From Trinickia diaoshuihuensis (GTDB lineage Bacteria > Pseudomonadota > Gammaproteobacteria > Burkholderiales > Burkholderiaceae), in the NCBI RefSeq assembly GCF_003390925.1, contig NZ_QUBS01000081.1, positions 124,001-188,000 of the forward strand: a stretch of 64,000 bases of DNA, written 5' to 3'. Shown in pieces: positions 25,327 to 34,465 of this stretch (positions within the stretch are counted from its first letter, which is position 1; each line of letters starts with the position of its first letter). The position numbers and the translations under genes were made by a program. The notes under the pieces are model-generated. The model was not told the origin of the DNA. It saw only the letters and a list, made by a program, of their open reading frames with translations, and ran no database searches.

Positions 25327-25830
25327 TCATTGGAACGTCAGAACGATCGCCAACCCGGCGGTGCAAGCTTGCGCCGCGGATACGGCGTCCGGCTGGACCG
25401 CTTGCGTAAACGTCGTGCCGCCGCCGACCTGCAGCGAGACGTAATCCTTCAGGCTGGTAATGACGCTCGCGCATTGCTCCACCGTTTCTGACCCGCCACC
25501 GCCGAATGTGATGGTGCCTTCGGTACTGCCGGCCGCGTTGCCGAGCTGCACGGCATTGCCCCACGCGTCGGTCACACCCGCCGCGCGGACCATATCCGAA
25601 GGAATGACGCCGGCTGTAACGAGCGCGTTCGCGTTGTTCGTCGTGAAGTTCGTATAGCCGTTGCTGTTCTGCGAAAACTGCGAGCGTGCGTTCGTGACAA
25701 TTTGCGTGATATCGGTCGAAATCGTACTGCTCTTGTTCGCCGCAAAAGCCTTGTAACCCGCCAAACCCACACCTGCCAGTGCGAGCAGGCCCAGCACGAT
25801 CGCGACGACACGCCCTAAAATCCCATCCAT
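25327..25830 (-). CDS. pilS: PilS-like major pilin
   Basis: A 167-residue pilin. It begins MDGILG, then a hydrophobic helix (about 7-30), a helical stretch typical of type IVb pilins (TDITQIVTNARSQFSQNSNGYTN), GVIPSDMV and a C-terminal domain with a cysteine pair (EQCASVI, AQACTAG). PilS polymerises into the thin pilus. The leader would be only six residues with Gly at -1, lacks Glu at +5 and is acidic, unlike usual prepilins. No prepilin peptidase gene (PilU) is present in the window. It sits directly downstream of pilR as in R64. Confidence 0.8.
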   Translation of the reverse strand: MDGILGRVVAIVLGLLALAGVGLAGYKAFAANKSSTISTDITQIVTNARSQFSQNSNGYTNFTTNNANALVTAGVIPSDMVRAAGVTDAWGNAVQLGNAAGSTEGTITFGGGGSETVEQCASVITSLKDYVSLQVGGGTTFTQAVQPDAVSAAQACTAGLAIVLTFQ

Positions 25831-25866
25831 CAGTAACTCCTATTAGTCAAAAATTGCACGCGCCGG

Positions 25867-26922
25867 TCACATCGTTCCCATGGAGGAAGCGAGAATCGAG
25901 GAAATGGCGTTGGTGCCGAGTTGCAACACAAAAAACGCGGCGAACATGAGCCCCGAAAACAAGGCCGAAATCACGACGCCCTGAAACATCAAGCGCCGTT
26001 CGAGCGTCTCGGCATACTGGCGAGCGACGACTTCGATTTTTTCCGGGAAATCGGGGAAGCCCACGTAGGCACCGATTTCGTCGATCAGGTCGAGCGAGGG
26101 GAATTCATAGCCGGAGCGGCGCATCGCGGCATCCATCTTCAATCCGTTTTTCAAGCCGCCGTAGATCGGTCGCAGCCGCGAGGCCTGCCAGGCCGACGAT
26201 GTAAAAATTTGTCCCGCCAGCGCCTCGGTATCGGGTACGCCCGCGCGCAATAGCGCGGCGAACGAAAGCAGCCAGGCAAAGCCGACAATTTCGCGGTAGA
26301 CCGAAAAGGCAAGGATGTATTTGTCGAAGAAGGCTCGGCCGGGCACGCTTTGCTGTCCGGTCCAGCGCGGCAGTGCCCACCAGGTCAGCGCCCCGGCGAT
26401 CACGATAAGCATCAACACGATCGGGCCGGTCCATCCCGTCGCCGCTTGTCCCATGACGTAGAGCGCGTAGGCCCATCCCGTCCATTTCGACACGGGTACG
26501 GCAGCCGAGAATTGCGGCACGATATAGGCGCCGATCACGAATAGAACGGCGTATAGGGAAAACAAATACATCGTGGGCGCGAAGAAGCTCGCTTGCAGTT
26601 TGCGCCGCATCCGCGCGGTTCTTTCCCGAACGTCGAGAATAAGCCGCATCGCGTTCGGCAACTGGCCCGTCTTCTCACCCGATGCGAGTACGCTACGCTC
26701 GAGGTCGGTTAGGCTAATTTGCATCGCGCGCATCAACGTTTCGCCGTCGATCACTTTCCGCCAGACGCGATGCGCGGCCTCCGCAGCTTGCTTTCGGCCG
26801 CGCCGGCGCAAGCGGTCGCGGAAATCCTCGAGAATTTCCGTGAGCGTCCTGCCGTTGTCCATTTGGCTCGCCGCCTGTTCGTAAAGCCTTTTTCGAAGGC
26901 TCCAGGACAACCCCACGGTCAT
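25867..26922 (-). CDS. pilR: PilR-like pilus platform membrane protein (GspF domain)
   Basis: A 351-residue polytopic protein of the GspF/PilC family. A soluble helical domain (1-110, with the ASGEKTGQLPNAM signature of GspF domains) is followed by membrane segments about 112-132 and 165-185, a second GspF-like domain (about 210-310) and a C-terminal membrane segment (about 318-340). It forms the inner-membrane platform that PilQ drives. The start overlaps the pilQ stop by four bases. Confidence 0.85.
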   Translation of the reverse strand: MTVGLSWSLRKRLYEQAASQMDNGRTLTEILEDFRDRLRRRGRKQAAEAAHRVWRKVIDGETLMRAMQISLTDLERSVLASGEKTGQLPNAMRLILDVRERTARMRRKLQASFFAPTMYLFSLYAVLFVIGAYIVPQFSAAVPVSKWTGWAYALYVMGQAATGWTGPIVLMLIVIAGALTWWALPRWTGQQSVPGRAFFDKYILAFSVYREIVGFAWLLSFAALLRAGVPDTEALAGQIFTSSAWQASRLRPIYGGLKNGLKMDAAMRRSGYEFPSLDLIDEIGAYVGFPDFPEKIEVVARQYAETLERRLMFQGVVISALFSGLMFAAFFVLQLGTNAISSILASSMGTM

Positions 26923-28703
26923 AATGCCTCCATCTTCGATTCGAGTTTGTGGACGTTGCGATGAACGTCGAGCGGATCGACGCGGCCCGCGAACACGAGA
27001 TCGATCGCATTGGCGAGCATCGATTTGTCGGAGCCTTCTTTGCGGCGATGATTGCGCCGCGCGACGAGTAGTCCGTGCGTTAGAAAGTCGGTCATGAAGG
27101 CTTCATCGGTGACGACGATTTCGGCGACGGCCTGTCGGCCGCGGATCTTGTCGCCGTGACACGTTTGACACCCTGCGCCGCGCACGCGCACTTGCGACAG
27201 GTCCCCCCATGTGCGCAGCGCATCGACCATATAGGCGGGCAGCGATTCAGGCGCATCGGCGAGCGGCACGCTGCAATCCGGGCAGAGGACGGGCACGACG
27301 CGCTGCGCCACCATGCCGACGATGAGTTCGTGGTCGCAGAGCTGGGCACGGGCCAGACGCTCGCGGTCGAGCATCTCGAGCCGCGGGATGGACTTGTAGG
27401 CGTCGGTCACGTGCAGCGTGGTCCAAACGAAGTGGCCTGTCATCGCGGCCTGCAACGCGGCAACCGCTTCATCGGCGGCGCGAATCTCGCCTAGCAGAAT
27501 GATGTCCGGGTCCATCCGCAACGTCATCCGCACCATGTCACGAAAGTCCTCGCCGTTGGCTGCCAAGGAAATGGCCCATGGCTGCGGATATTCAGGCGGA
27601 TCTTCGATCGTGATTTGGCGCGCTTCGGGGAAGATCTGTGCTTGGTACTTCATGAGCTTGAACAACGTCGTGGTCTTGCCGCTGCCGGTCGGCCCGGTGA
27701 CGATCACGATTCCCATCGGCAGGCGCACGAGCCGTTCGCACAATTCGAGTTGCAGCGGCGTCAGACCTTCGACGTCGAAGGCGCCCTCGGGACGAGACGG
27801 TGTGCGCAGATCGATCGGCCGCGCGGCAGCCGGCGACAAGGAACGGTCGCGGCCATACTGCAAGCGCGCCACCATGAAGCTGCAGCCCGCTTCCAGCGGA
27901 TACATCGGACCACGAATGATCCGGACGCTCGACAGGCCCGTGTCCGGCAGCGCATCGCCGTGAATCTGGGCATCTTGGAACGTGCGCGGGTTGTAGGTCG
28001 ATTGTTTGACCGTCGCGAGCCCCGTATAGATCGCGCGGACCAGCGCTTCGCCTTCCTCGCGGCGCATCGTGAAATTCTTCGCGACCTTGTAGTCGCCCTT
28101 TAGGCGAATTTGCACTTCGGCATACTTCTCGCGCACGAGCACGCACATGTCGCTGGCACCCATCGCGGCGCTATCGACGAAGATGCGGCGAGCGAGGCTC
28201 AGCGTCATCAGATCCGCTTCGTCTTGAGCTCCCCGGCCCGATTGAGCCTGGCGTAGCGCTTCGAGGTCTTGGGCCGAGACTTTATGCACCTTCGGCACGA
28301 CGCCTTTGCGCGAGAGGTCGCCGAGCCAGGTTAGGAACGGCGGCGTACCCGAATGCCTTGCGTCCACGTGAATCTCGAGCGACTGCGCATCGAGAATTTG
28401 CTGAACCTGTTCCTGCGTCAACAAGCCCGCGCGAATGGCGAGATCGCCGAGACGGCCGCCCGCTTTCTCCTGCGCGTTCAGCAGGCGAGTGAGCTGACTT
28501 TGCGAGAGTAAGCCGAGGTCGATCGCAACGCGGCCGAACCGTCGTCCCATCGTCGCCCGATAGACGACGTGCGGCTGCAGACCGACCGGGGGCAGCGGCA
28601 GCGGGGCGGGTTCGTCGAACGTCTGTAGTGCCATGGCCGCCCGGGCGTCCGCGGACGAATCCGCGACGAACGTAGGCTTGCGAAAGCGTTCGGATATACG
28701 CAT
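26919..28703 (-). CDS. pilQ: PilQ-like pilus assembly ATPase (GspE family)
   Basis: A 594-residue ATPase. An N-terminal MshEN-type domain (about 45-125, FGRVAIDLGLLSQSQL and LGDLAIRAGLLTQEQV in tandem) is followed by the GspE core with Walker A GPTGSGKTTT (near 335), ITIEDPPEY, Walker B IILLGEIRAADEA, and HTTLHV-type WTTLHVTDA. A CxxC pair (CPDC and CQTC) gives a zinc site. It powers extension of the thin pilus on PilR. It overlaps pilO by three bases and pilR by four. Confidence 0.9.
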   Translation of the reverse strand: MRISERFRKPTFVADSSADARAAMALQTFDEPAPLPLPPVGLQPHVVYRATMGRRFGRVAIDLGLLSQSQLTRLLNAQEKAGGRLGDLAIRAGLLTQEQVQQILDAQSLEIHVDARHSGTPPFLTWLGDLSRKGVVPKVHKVSAQDLEALRQAQSGRGAQDEADLMTLSLARRIFVDSAAMGASDMCVLVREKYAEVQIRLKGDYKVAKNFTMRREEGEALVRAIYTGLATVKQSTYNPRTFQDAQIHGDALPDTGLSSVRIIRGPMYPLEAGCSFMVARLQYGRDRSLSPAAARPIDLRTPSRPEGAFDVEGLTPLQLELCERLVRLPMGIVIVTGPTGSGKTTTLFKLMKYQAQIFPEARQITIEDPPEYPQPWAISLAANGEDFRDMVRMTLRMDPDIILLGEIRAADEAVAALQAAMTGHFVWTTLHVTDAYKSIPRLEMLDRERLARAQLCDHELIVGMVAQRVVPVLCPDCSVPLADAPESLPAYMVDALRTWGDLSQVRVRGAGCQTCHGDKIRGRQAVAEIVVTDEAFMTDFLTHGLLVARRNHRRKEGSDKSMLANAIDLVFAGRVDPLDVHRNVHKLESKMEAL

Positions 28704-29992
28704 CAGAGTTGTCCTTCTCGCGAGGGCTGCGCGCCCATGGCAGGTAGGGGATGCGGGACCGTTTGCGCGGGCAATCGGTCGAGCGTATAGAGCGCCATGG
28801 ACAGCGCCCAGCGGCGAGAGGCTGCCGTCCAGGCAAGCGCTTCGACCCGCAGGCCGGGCACGCTATCGAATGCCGGCCCCAGCCCGCTCCAAGGGGGAAT
28901 GCGCTCCGCGATCGAGGCCGAAAGGCGTTGCCAGGGATCGGGGACGGCTTGAGCACCGTTCTCGCCCGGTGCGATCGGTCTGGGCACCGTAGGGGGATCG
29001 ATCGTCAGAGCGAATCCGTAGCGTTGCGCTAGTGTCCAAAGTGCCCGGCGTGCGGCCGGCTGGAGGTCAGCACGTGGGGACGGTGCGGCGAACGCAACCT
29101 GGTGTTGGATATCTTCGGCCGAGCTTCGGGCATCGGATGAAAGTTTGCCTGGCGCGTTTGCCGCCAGCCCGCCCGCGCTCACCCACCCACGGTGGATATC
29201 GATACCGTGCGGCTGGGCTCTGCATTCCCAACTCGAGAGCATCCACCCGTCGCGCGCGAGCGGTTGCTCTCTCCATGCATCGCGGCAAGCGTCGAATACG
29301 GACGACGGCATAGCCGTTTGCGTCCAAGGCAGAATGTGGGCCTGCGCATTGTCGCGCGCATGTAGCGCGGCGGCGATTGCGCGCTGCCGTTTGGCCTCGG
29401 CTTCCCGTTCCTTCTCGAGCTGATTCTCGCGATAGAACCAAGCCCCGCCGCCTGCCGCTCCGATCACCAGCAAGACGGACGAGGCCACGGCAACGTTGAC
29501 CCACGGCCGACGCTGTAGATCGCGCAGGACGAGGTGCTTCGGCGTCGACAGCGCCATCTCGGCCAGGTCGTCGAGCGTGCCCTCGGCTTCTTCCCAATCG
29601 CCAAGCGTCAAATGCTGTTCGCGCACGCGCAGCAGATCGTCGAGCTTGCCGATCTGATCGCCCTCGGGGATGACTTCCTGTCCATCGCGAACGGCGATGT
29701 ACCAATAGCGGTCCTCGCCGAGCTTGTACAAGCCCATCCAAGGTTGCGGCCGCTGCTCCGCCACGATGGTTGCGAGCGCCTTTACCTTCGAGGGGGCGCT
29801 CGCTCCCGCGATCGGTTCGCAGAAGCCGACCTGAACCGAGCCGGCGATCGTCCTGCGCACAAGGCCCCAGCGCCCCTTTTCCATCGATAACGCTCGAAGC
29901 TCGGCCGCTCTCGGGATCTTGTCTTCGTGCCGCCACGAAAGGCCGGCTGCGAACGTGCCCTTGACGCCGGGAAGCGTGATGAGTTCCGCCAC
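28703..29992 (-). CDS. pilO: PilO-like pilus assembly protein
   Basis: A 429-residue protein: cytoplasmic domain to about 172, membrane segment about 174-193, charged coiled coil about 196-215, and a periplasmic domain with two cysteine pairs (VFDACRDAW and SSWECRAQ). The order pilN-pilP-pilO-pilQ differs from R64 (pilN-O-P-Q), so identification rests on topology and size. It probably assembles with PilP at the inner membrane. Translation starts at GTG 29992 one base after the pilP stop. Confidence 0.7.
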   Translation of the reverse strand: MAELITLPGVKGTFAAGLSWRHEDKIPRAAELRALSMEKGRWGLVRRTIAGSVQVGFCEPIAGASAPSKVKALATIVAEQRPQPWMGLYKLGEDRYWYIAVRDGQEVIPEGDQIGKLDDLLRVREQHLTLGDWEEAEGTLDDLAEMALSTPKHLVLRDLQRRPWVNVAVASSVLLVIGAAGGGAWFYRENQLEKEREAEAKRQRAIAAALHARDNAQAHILPWTQTAMPSSVFDACRDAWREQPLARDGWMLSSWECRAQPHGIDIHRGWVSAGGLAANAPGKLSSDARSSAEDIQHQVAFAAPSPRADLQPAARRALWTLAQRYGFALTIDPPTVPRPIAPGENGAQAVPDPWQRLSASIAERIPPWSGLGPAFDSVPGLRVEALAWTAASRRWALSMALYTLDRLPAQTVPHPLPAMGAQPSREGQL

Positions 29993-29993
29993 C

Positions 29994-30560
29994 TCAGACC
30001 CTCAGAACGACGACGCGCTTGCCGTGTGCGAGCGTCACGCTCGACTCGGTGATGCTGGTGACTTTCCACCCGCCCTCGATGGTCTCGCCCGGACGAACCG
30101 ATACGGTGCGTCCGTCTATCGTGAGGACTGCCTGATATCGACCGTCGAAGCCGCTGATGGAGACGGCTTGCATTCCCGGTTTGTCGGCCGATCCGCTGGT
30201 CGCGCTGCTCGACCCGCTCTGCGAGGTCGATGCTGGAGCGGGAGTGCCGCCCCACGCGTTCATCGGCGAGGGCATACCCTGTGCCAAACCCGAAGGAGCG
30301 GTGCCCCCGTTCTCGATCTGCGCTTTTAGTTTGGCGATTTCAGCCTTAGCTTCGAGAATCGGAATCTGCGCTTGCAAGTTGGCGAGTTCTTCCGCGGGCG
30401 ACGCCTCGCTCGACGGCGTTTGGCTCTTCGCCGCGCTCGCTGCCTGCGCTTGGAGCTGTGGTTGTCCCAACGCTTGGGCGCCGGCGGCCAGCGGGGCAAG
30501 GCAAGCGGCGATCGACGCTATGACGATCGCGGCCGAGGTGAATGGAGATGTTCTCGACAT
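29994..30560 (-). CDS. pilP: PilP-like pilus assembly protein
   Basis: A 188-residue exported protein: signal peptide to about 28, an Ala/Gln-rich helical region, a coiled coil (NLQAQIPILEAKAEIAKLKAQIENG, shown here only by its ends: NLQAQ to QIENG), a Gly/Ser linker and a compact C-terminal beta domain (FDGRYQAVLTIDG, VRPGETI, WKVTSI, VTLAHGKR). This is the PilP layout. The C-terminal domain should contact the secretin PilN, encoded 11 bases upstream. I set the start at 30560 because the upstream part of the frame lies inside pilN. Confidence 0.8.
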   Translation of the reverse strand: MSRTSPFTSAAIVIASIAACLAPLAAGAQALGQPQLQAQAASAAKSQTPSSEASPAEELANLQAQIPILEAKAEIAKLKAQIENGGTAPSGLAQGMPSPMNAWGGTPAPASTSQSGSSSATSGSADKPGMQAVSISGFDGRYQAVLTIDGRTVSVRPGETIEGGWKVTSITESSVTLAHGKRVVVLRV

Positions 30561-30571
30561 GGGTGGCTCCG

Positions 30572-32284
30572 TTACAGCAGTCGGGCGGAGATGACGACCG
30601 CGATGATGCTGTCGGCCTTTTGCGCGTCGACACCACCCCCGAAGATCGGTACGTAGGGGCTGCCGACGCCATTGTTCGTGGAACTCGTCTGTTGCTGACG
30701 CATACCGGTCAGGACCAACGTTTCGCCCGGTTTGAGGCTCACGCTCTGCTCGAAGCGCGTCACTTGCATCGTCGGCAACTGCACGCTCGATTGGCCAGAC
30801 CCCGATCCCGAAGTAAACGTTTGGAGGCTCAGCAGATCCGACAACGTCATGTCGAAATCGATGAGAATGCGCCCGTTGATCACCTTCGGGAGGAAGCTGC
30901 TCGTGAAGCCGGGGACGAGCGTGGCCGTCTGCATCGTCGTGGACGAGCCGACGCTGGCCGTCTGCGTACTTTGCGTGGACGAGACGTAGCTTTGCTGTTT
31001 GGCCGCTTGCAGCGCCAGCAGCTTTCCGTTCTGCGTGATACCCGAGCGCGATATCAACTGCGACACGTTGCCCAGCGTCGAAAGCGCTTGGACCGCCGCT
31101 GTCGTTCCGTTCATCGTGCCGCTCAGGATGTTGGCGCCGAACGTCATCGGCGATGAACTGCTCGTGACGGTGGGCGGCGCCGCGCCGGTCACCTTCAGGC
31201 CGGTATGGCCGCTTGCCGACTGGTAAGCCAGCGTCAGGTTCAAGCCGTAATTTTCTTCTCGCGACAGTTGCACTTGATAAACGTGAACGTCGATGGCGAC
31301 TTGCTTGCCGAACATCGCGTCGAGATTTTTCACCCACGCTTCGACTCGGTCGCATTGCGGCGGTGTGCCCGTCACGGTCAGCACGCCGAGATTCTTATCG
31401 GCGACGACCTGTGCTCCCGGCCCCGCCACCGCCTCGGCCGTCTTCTCCATTTGCTCCCATGGGCTTACACGTACGCCTAGCGTGATCGTTTGCCCGCCCG
31501 TGCCTGACGAGGTGCCGCCGGAGGTACCCGCTTGCGCCGCGCTCGAAAGCGTTGCGCCCGCGCCTTGCGATCCCTGCGACGATGATCCGCTCGAGTCGCC
31601 GGTCGAAATCGAGCCGCTCATGCTTGCGACGTCCGCGATGCTCGGTAGCGTGAAGCTACGCGTCTCTGTCTTGAAGAACGTGACCATGCCGTCGCGGTAG
31701 CGCGACCATACGGCGTAACGCGCATCGACGACGTCGAGGAATCCTCGGAAGGTCCCGGTGTAGCGCAGTGCCGGACGTGCGATATCGGCGGCGCTTTGCG
31801 CTTCGCGCGAATTGGTCCCGTTGGGCGACGGCAGCTCGGGCAGTCTCGGGCCGCCCGGCAGACTCGCGGCTGGGGATGGCAGCATGCGCGTGGGCGTCGG
31901 CGTAGGCAGCACGGGCGCCGCGGAGCCGGATGAGAAACTGGAAGCCGACTCGACCGAGGCATCGACCACGGCCTGGACGCCGACGTTGTCGGCGATCCAT
32001 GCCGCGATATCGCGCAGCGTCGTCGAATCGTTGCTCTTGAAGACGACCTGCTTGTCGTAGATCTCGGGCTGCGGCTTGCTCGCGCGGATCTTTTCGCCGA
32101 GCAGCCAAGCTCCTTCGTGTACCTGCACGATGGGCCGCGTGGGCGTAACTGTTTCGAGTTGGCTGCGCGCATCGCGGTCCAGCGCGACTTGCGTATCGTG
32201 AACTTCTTGGAGCCCGCACCCGGCGAGCGTGGCGAATATCATGACCGCCGCAGCCGTGCGAGTGAGTGGACGCGTCAGTTGCAT
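30572..32284 (-). CDS. pilN: PilN-like outer-membrane secretin lipoprotein
   Basis: A 570-residue lipoprotein secretin: lipobox TLAGC with Cys22, N-domains (about 60-330), a Ser/Gly-rich insertion at about 230-265, and the C-terminal secretin domain (about 330-570) with GKQVAIDVHVYQVQLS, VPGFTSSFLPKVINGRILIDFD and LKPGETLVLTGM. It forms the outer-membrane pore for the thin pilus, as R64 PilN and the BfpB secretin do. The start overlaps the pilL stop (TAATG). Confidence 0.9.
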   Translation of the reverse strand: MQLTRPLTRTAAAVMIFATLAGCGLQEVHDTQVALDRDARSQLETVTPTRPIVQVHEGAWLLGEKIRASKPQPEIYDKQVVFKSNDSTTLRDIAAWIADNVGVQAVVDASVESASSFSSGSAAPVLPTPTPTRMLPSPAASLPGGPRLPELPSPNGTNSREAQSAADIARPALRYTGTFRGFLDVVDARYAVWSRYRDGMVTFFKTETRSFTLPSIADVASMSGSISTGDSSGSSSQGSQGAGATLSSAAQAGTSGGTSSGTGGQTITLGVRVSPWEQMEKTAEAVAGPGAQVVADKNLGVLTVTGTPPQCDRVEAWVKNLDAMFGKQVAIDVHVYQVQLSREENYGLNLTLAYQSASGHTGLKVTGAAPPTVTSSSSPMTFGANILSGTMNGTTAAVQALSTLGNVSQLISRSGITQNGKLLALQAAKQQSYVSSTQSTQTASVGSSTTMQTATLVPGFTSSFLPKVINGRILIDFDMTLSDLLSLQTFTSGSGSGQSSVQLPTMQVTRFEQSVSLKPGETLVLTGMRQQQTSSTNNGVGSPYVPIFGGGVDAQKADSIIAVVISARLL

Positions 32285-33087
32285 TATTCGTGTGCTCCCG
32301 CTTTATCGACGACGACCGCGCTGTTGCCCTTCCAGATGTCAGCGCGTACGTCGGCGCCGTCATCGGCCAGTTGTGTGAAGACTTGTTGCACGGCGTCTTG
32401 GAAATTCCCTGTGTACGTGTAATCGTGCGGCACGACCCAGTCGTCGGGCGTATTCCACGTCAACGACCACCCCGCCCGTTTGGCCCATTCCTGCATTTGC
32501 GTCTCGAGGGATTGACCGCCTACGAGAGCGAACGTCGGATCAGTGGGCGGCGCGACGGCGGCTGCCACGGGCTGCACGGCTTGCGTCGCCTGCGCAACCG
32601 CCGAGGCGATGCGTCGCAACGAAACCACACGTCGATCCCAGTCGATCGTCAGGCCCACGTTGGACACGGGTGCGAGCGCGTCGGCGAGTACGACGTCCCA
32701 GGGCGAGCCGCCGCTCCAGCTCGCAAGTTGATTGCGGTCCACGTTCCCGAAATCGATCGTGAAGGTGTGGGGCACGACGACGGGCAACATGTCCGCCAAT
32801 GCGATATCGCGTCCGCTCCCGCGCGGCACGTCGATGCCCGAGGGACGGAAGCCGACTTGCGCCAATTTATGCGTGTCGGGGATGGACATCGGCTCCGCGA
32901 GCGGCTGCGCGGTGACGGCGGCCGATGCGGCGGGCACGGTGCTCCTCGCCGCCGCGGCGACGGGGACACTGGGCGCGGGGGCTTCGTTGACGAACCCGGC
33001 TTGCGCCCCGGCTGCCCAGGCGATTCCCCCGGTAAGCATCGTCAGGGCGGCAATGCGATTGACGCGATCCATCTTGCACTTTCTCAT
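32284..33087 (-). CDS. pilL: PilL/TcpQ-like pilus protein
   Basis: A 267-residue exported protein: signal peptide to about 30, an Ala/Pro-rich segment, and a C-terminal TcpQ/PilL domain (about 190-260, WAKRAGWSLTWNTPDDW, YTGNFQDAVQQVF, AVVV). Proteins of this type stabilise the secretin. I chose ATG 33087 because it overlaps the icmT stop (ATGA) and gives a basic start; ATG 33072 in the same frame is an alternative. PilM is not separately recognised between pilL and pilN. Confidence 0.75.
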   Translation of the reverse strand: MRKCKMDRVNRIAALTMLTGGIAWAAGAQAGFVNEAPAPSVPVAAAARSTVPAASAAVTAQPLAEPMSIPDTHKLAQVGFRPSGIDVPRGSGRDIALADMLPVVVPHTFTIDFGNVDRNQLASWSGGSPWDVVLADALAPVSNVGLTIDWDRRVVSLRRIASAVAQATQAVQPVAAAVAPPTDPTFALVGGQSLETQMQEWAKRAGWSLTWNTPDDWVVPHDYTYTGNFQDAVQQVFTQLADDGADVRADIWKGNSAVVVDKAGAHE

Positions 33088-33353
33088 TCGTAAAATCTCC
33101 GGTGATGCCACCACGCGCGTCCGTGAATCACCGAGCCGCGCAGCGCGTGGCGAATCGCGCGCAGCAAAACGGGCAGCGTGTAGCCCTTGCGTTCCATCAG
33201 ATAGAAGCCGCCGATCGCCAGCCCCGCCACGCCGAAGGTCCAGACGCGCGGGTAGTAAAGAGCGATCAAGATCGGGAAATAGCCCCGGGCGTCGATGCCC
33301 ATGATCCGTGGCGTGAGAGAGGCATCGCGCCATATCGAACGGCGAACTTTCAT
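33084..33353 (-). CDS. icmT: IcmT/TraK inner-membrane protein
   Basis: An 89-residue protein matching IcmT/TraK in length and pattern: SLTPRIMGIDARGYFPILI, PRVWTFGV, membrane segments about 24-38 and 41-55, then LMERKGYTLPVLLRAIRH. In Legionella IcmT is needed for full export of effectors and for pore formation. It overlaps dotB and pilL by four bases each, linking the T4BSS and pilus genes in one operon. Confidence 0.85.
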   Translation of the reverse strand: MKVRRSIWRDASLTPRIMGIDARGYFPILIALYYPRVWTFGVAGLAIGGFYLMERKGYTLPVLLRAIRHALRGSVIHGRAWWHHRRFYE

Positions 33354-34465
33354 TCGTTGGATTCCCCCGCGTAACGCCGGAACGATTTCTGATCGATGAG
33401 ACCGGCGTCGAGCAAGCGACGGAGCCCGGTTGCCATGTCTTGCTGCTTGTGCGCGACGACCTTACGCAGGAATGCGCCCCATTGCGTATAAGGCATGTCG
33501 CTCATCTCGCGTTTGGTATCGCCGTCGAAATAGAGGTACTCGCGCACGGCGCGGCGATTTCCGTCGAGCGTCGGTACCAGAATCTGCACGACGATCAAGC
33601 GCAACGAGCCGAGAATTTTCGAGGCGATGGCGGAATGCTCCCCGGCGGGAAATACTTGAATCGCACGGCTGATCGTTTCGGATACGCTTTCCGTGTGCAT
33701 GGTCCCGTACGCGCCGTGTCCCGTGAGGGCTGCTTCCACGAGCGCTCCGATGGTTTCCGCATCGCGTGCCTCGCCGATGCCGATCAAGGTCGGCTTGCAG
33801 CGCATCGCATTGCGAAGGCCACGTGCGAAGCTGGGAATATGCCGCCCGATTTGCATTTGACGAATCTTCGGTCCTTTGTTCTTTACCTTGGTGAACAGGA
33901 ATTCGATCGGGTCTTCGTAAAGCAATATCTTCGCGTCGCCGTTGCGCTCCGATACGTCCGCATAAAAGGACGACATGAGCGTGGTTTTGCCCGAACCGGT
34001 GGGGCCGCAAATGAGCACGAGCCCGCGGGGCTGGAACAAGTTCTCGCGGATGCCGGGCGGCAAGTCGAGGGAATCCAGCGGCGGCGGGACCTCGGGGATC
34101 GTACGCATCGTGATCGATAGGCCGTCTTCAGCGTCGCCTATCTGGGCACCCGCGATGTTGACCCGGTACCGGCTCGTATCGCGCTCGACCACGAATCGAT
34201 AGGGACGATCGGCGTCATTGCCGCCTTTGATCACACCGATCAGCTCGCTGCCGAACGAAACGGCGAGCAGTGTTTTAATCTCCCCGTCCTTGATCGTGCG
34301 TTCCGTCAGAGCGACTTGCCGCCCTTTGATTTCCCCCCATACGACATCACCCGTTTGGAAAACGATGTCGGATGCGCCGATTTCCGTGCAGTAGGCAAGG
34401 AAGGCCTGCAGATCATGGGCGCCGAAATTGGCGTCGAGCTTGAACGGTTGCGGCGCAGCGTTCAT
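33350..34465 (-). CDS. dotB: DotB (TraJ) secretion ATPase
   Basis: A 371-residue ATPase of the VirB11/PilT type: Walker A GPTGSGKTT (about 139), LLYEDPIEF, Walker B TLIGIGEARDAETI and GAYGTMHTES. DotB is the cytoplasmic hexamer that docks on the DotO base and energises the Dot/Icm channel. ATG 34465 overlaps the dotC stop. The longer upstream frame overlaps dotC and is not used. Confidence 0.9.
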   Translation of the reverse strand: MNAAPQPFKLDANFGAHDLQAFLAYCTEIGASDIVFQTGDVVWGEIKGRQVALTERTIKDGEIKTLLAVSFGSELIGVIKGGNDADRPYRFVVERDTSRYRVNIAGAQIGDAEDGLSITMRTIPEVPPPLDSLDLPPGIRENLFQPRGLVLICGPTGSGKTTLMSSFYADVSERNGDAKILLYEDPIEFLFTKVKNKGPKIRQMQIGRHIPSFARGLRNAMRCKPTLIGIGEARDAETIGALVEAALTGHGAYGTMHTESVSETISRAIQVFPAGEHSAIASKILGSLRLIVVQILVPTLDGNRRAVREYLYFDGDTKREMSDMPYTQWGAFLRKVVAHKQQDMATGLRRLLDAGLIDQKSFRRYAGESNE

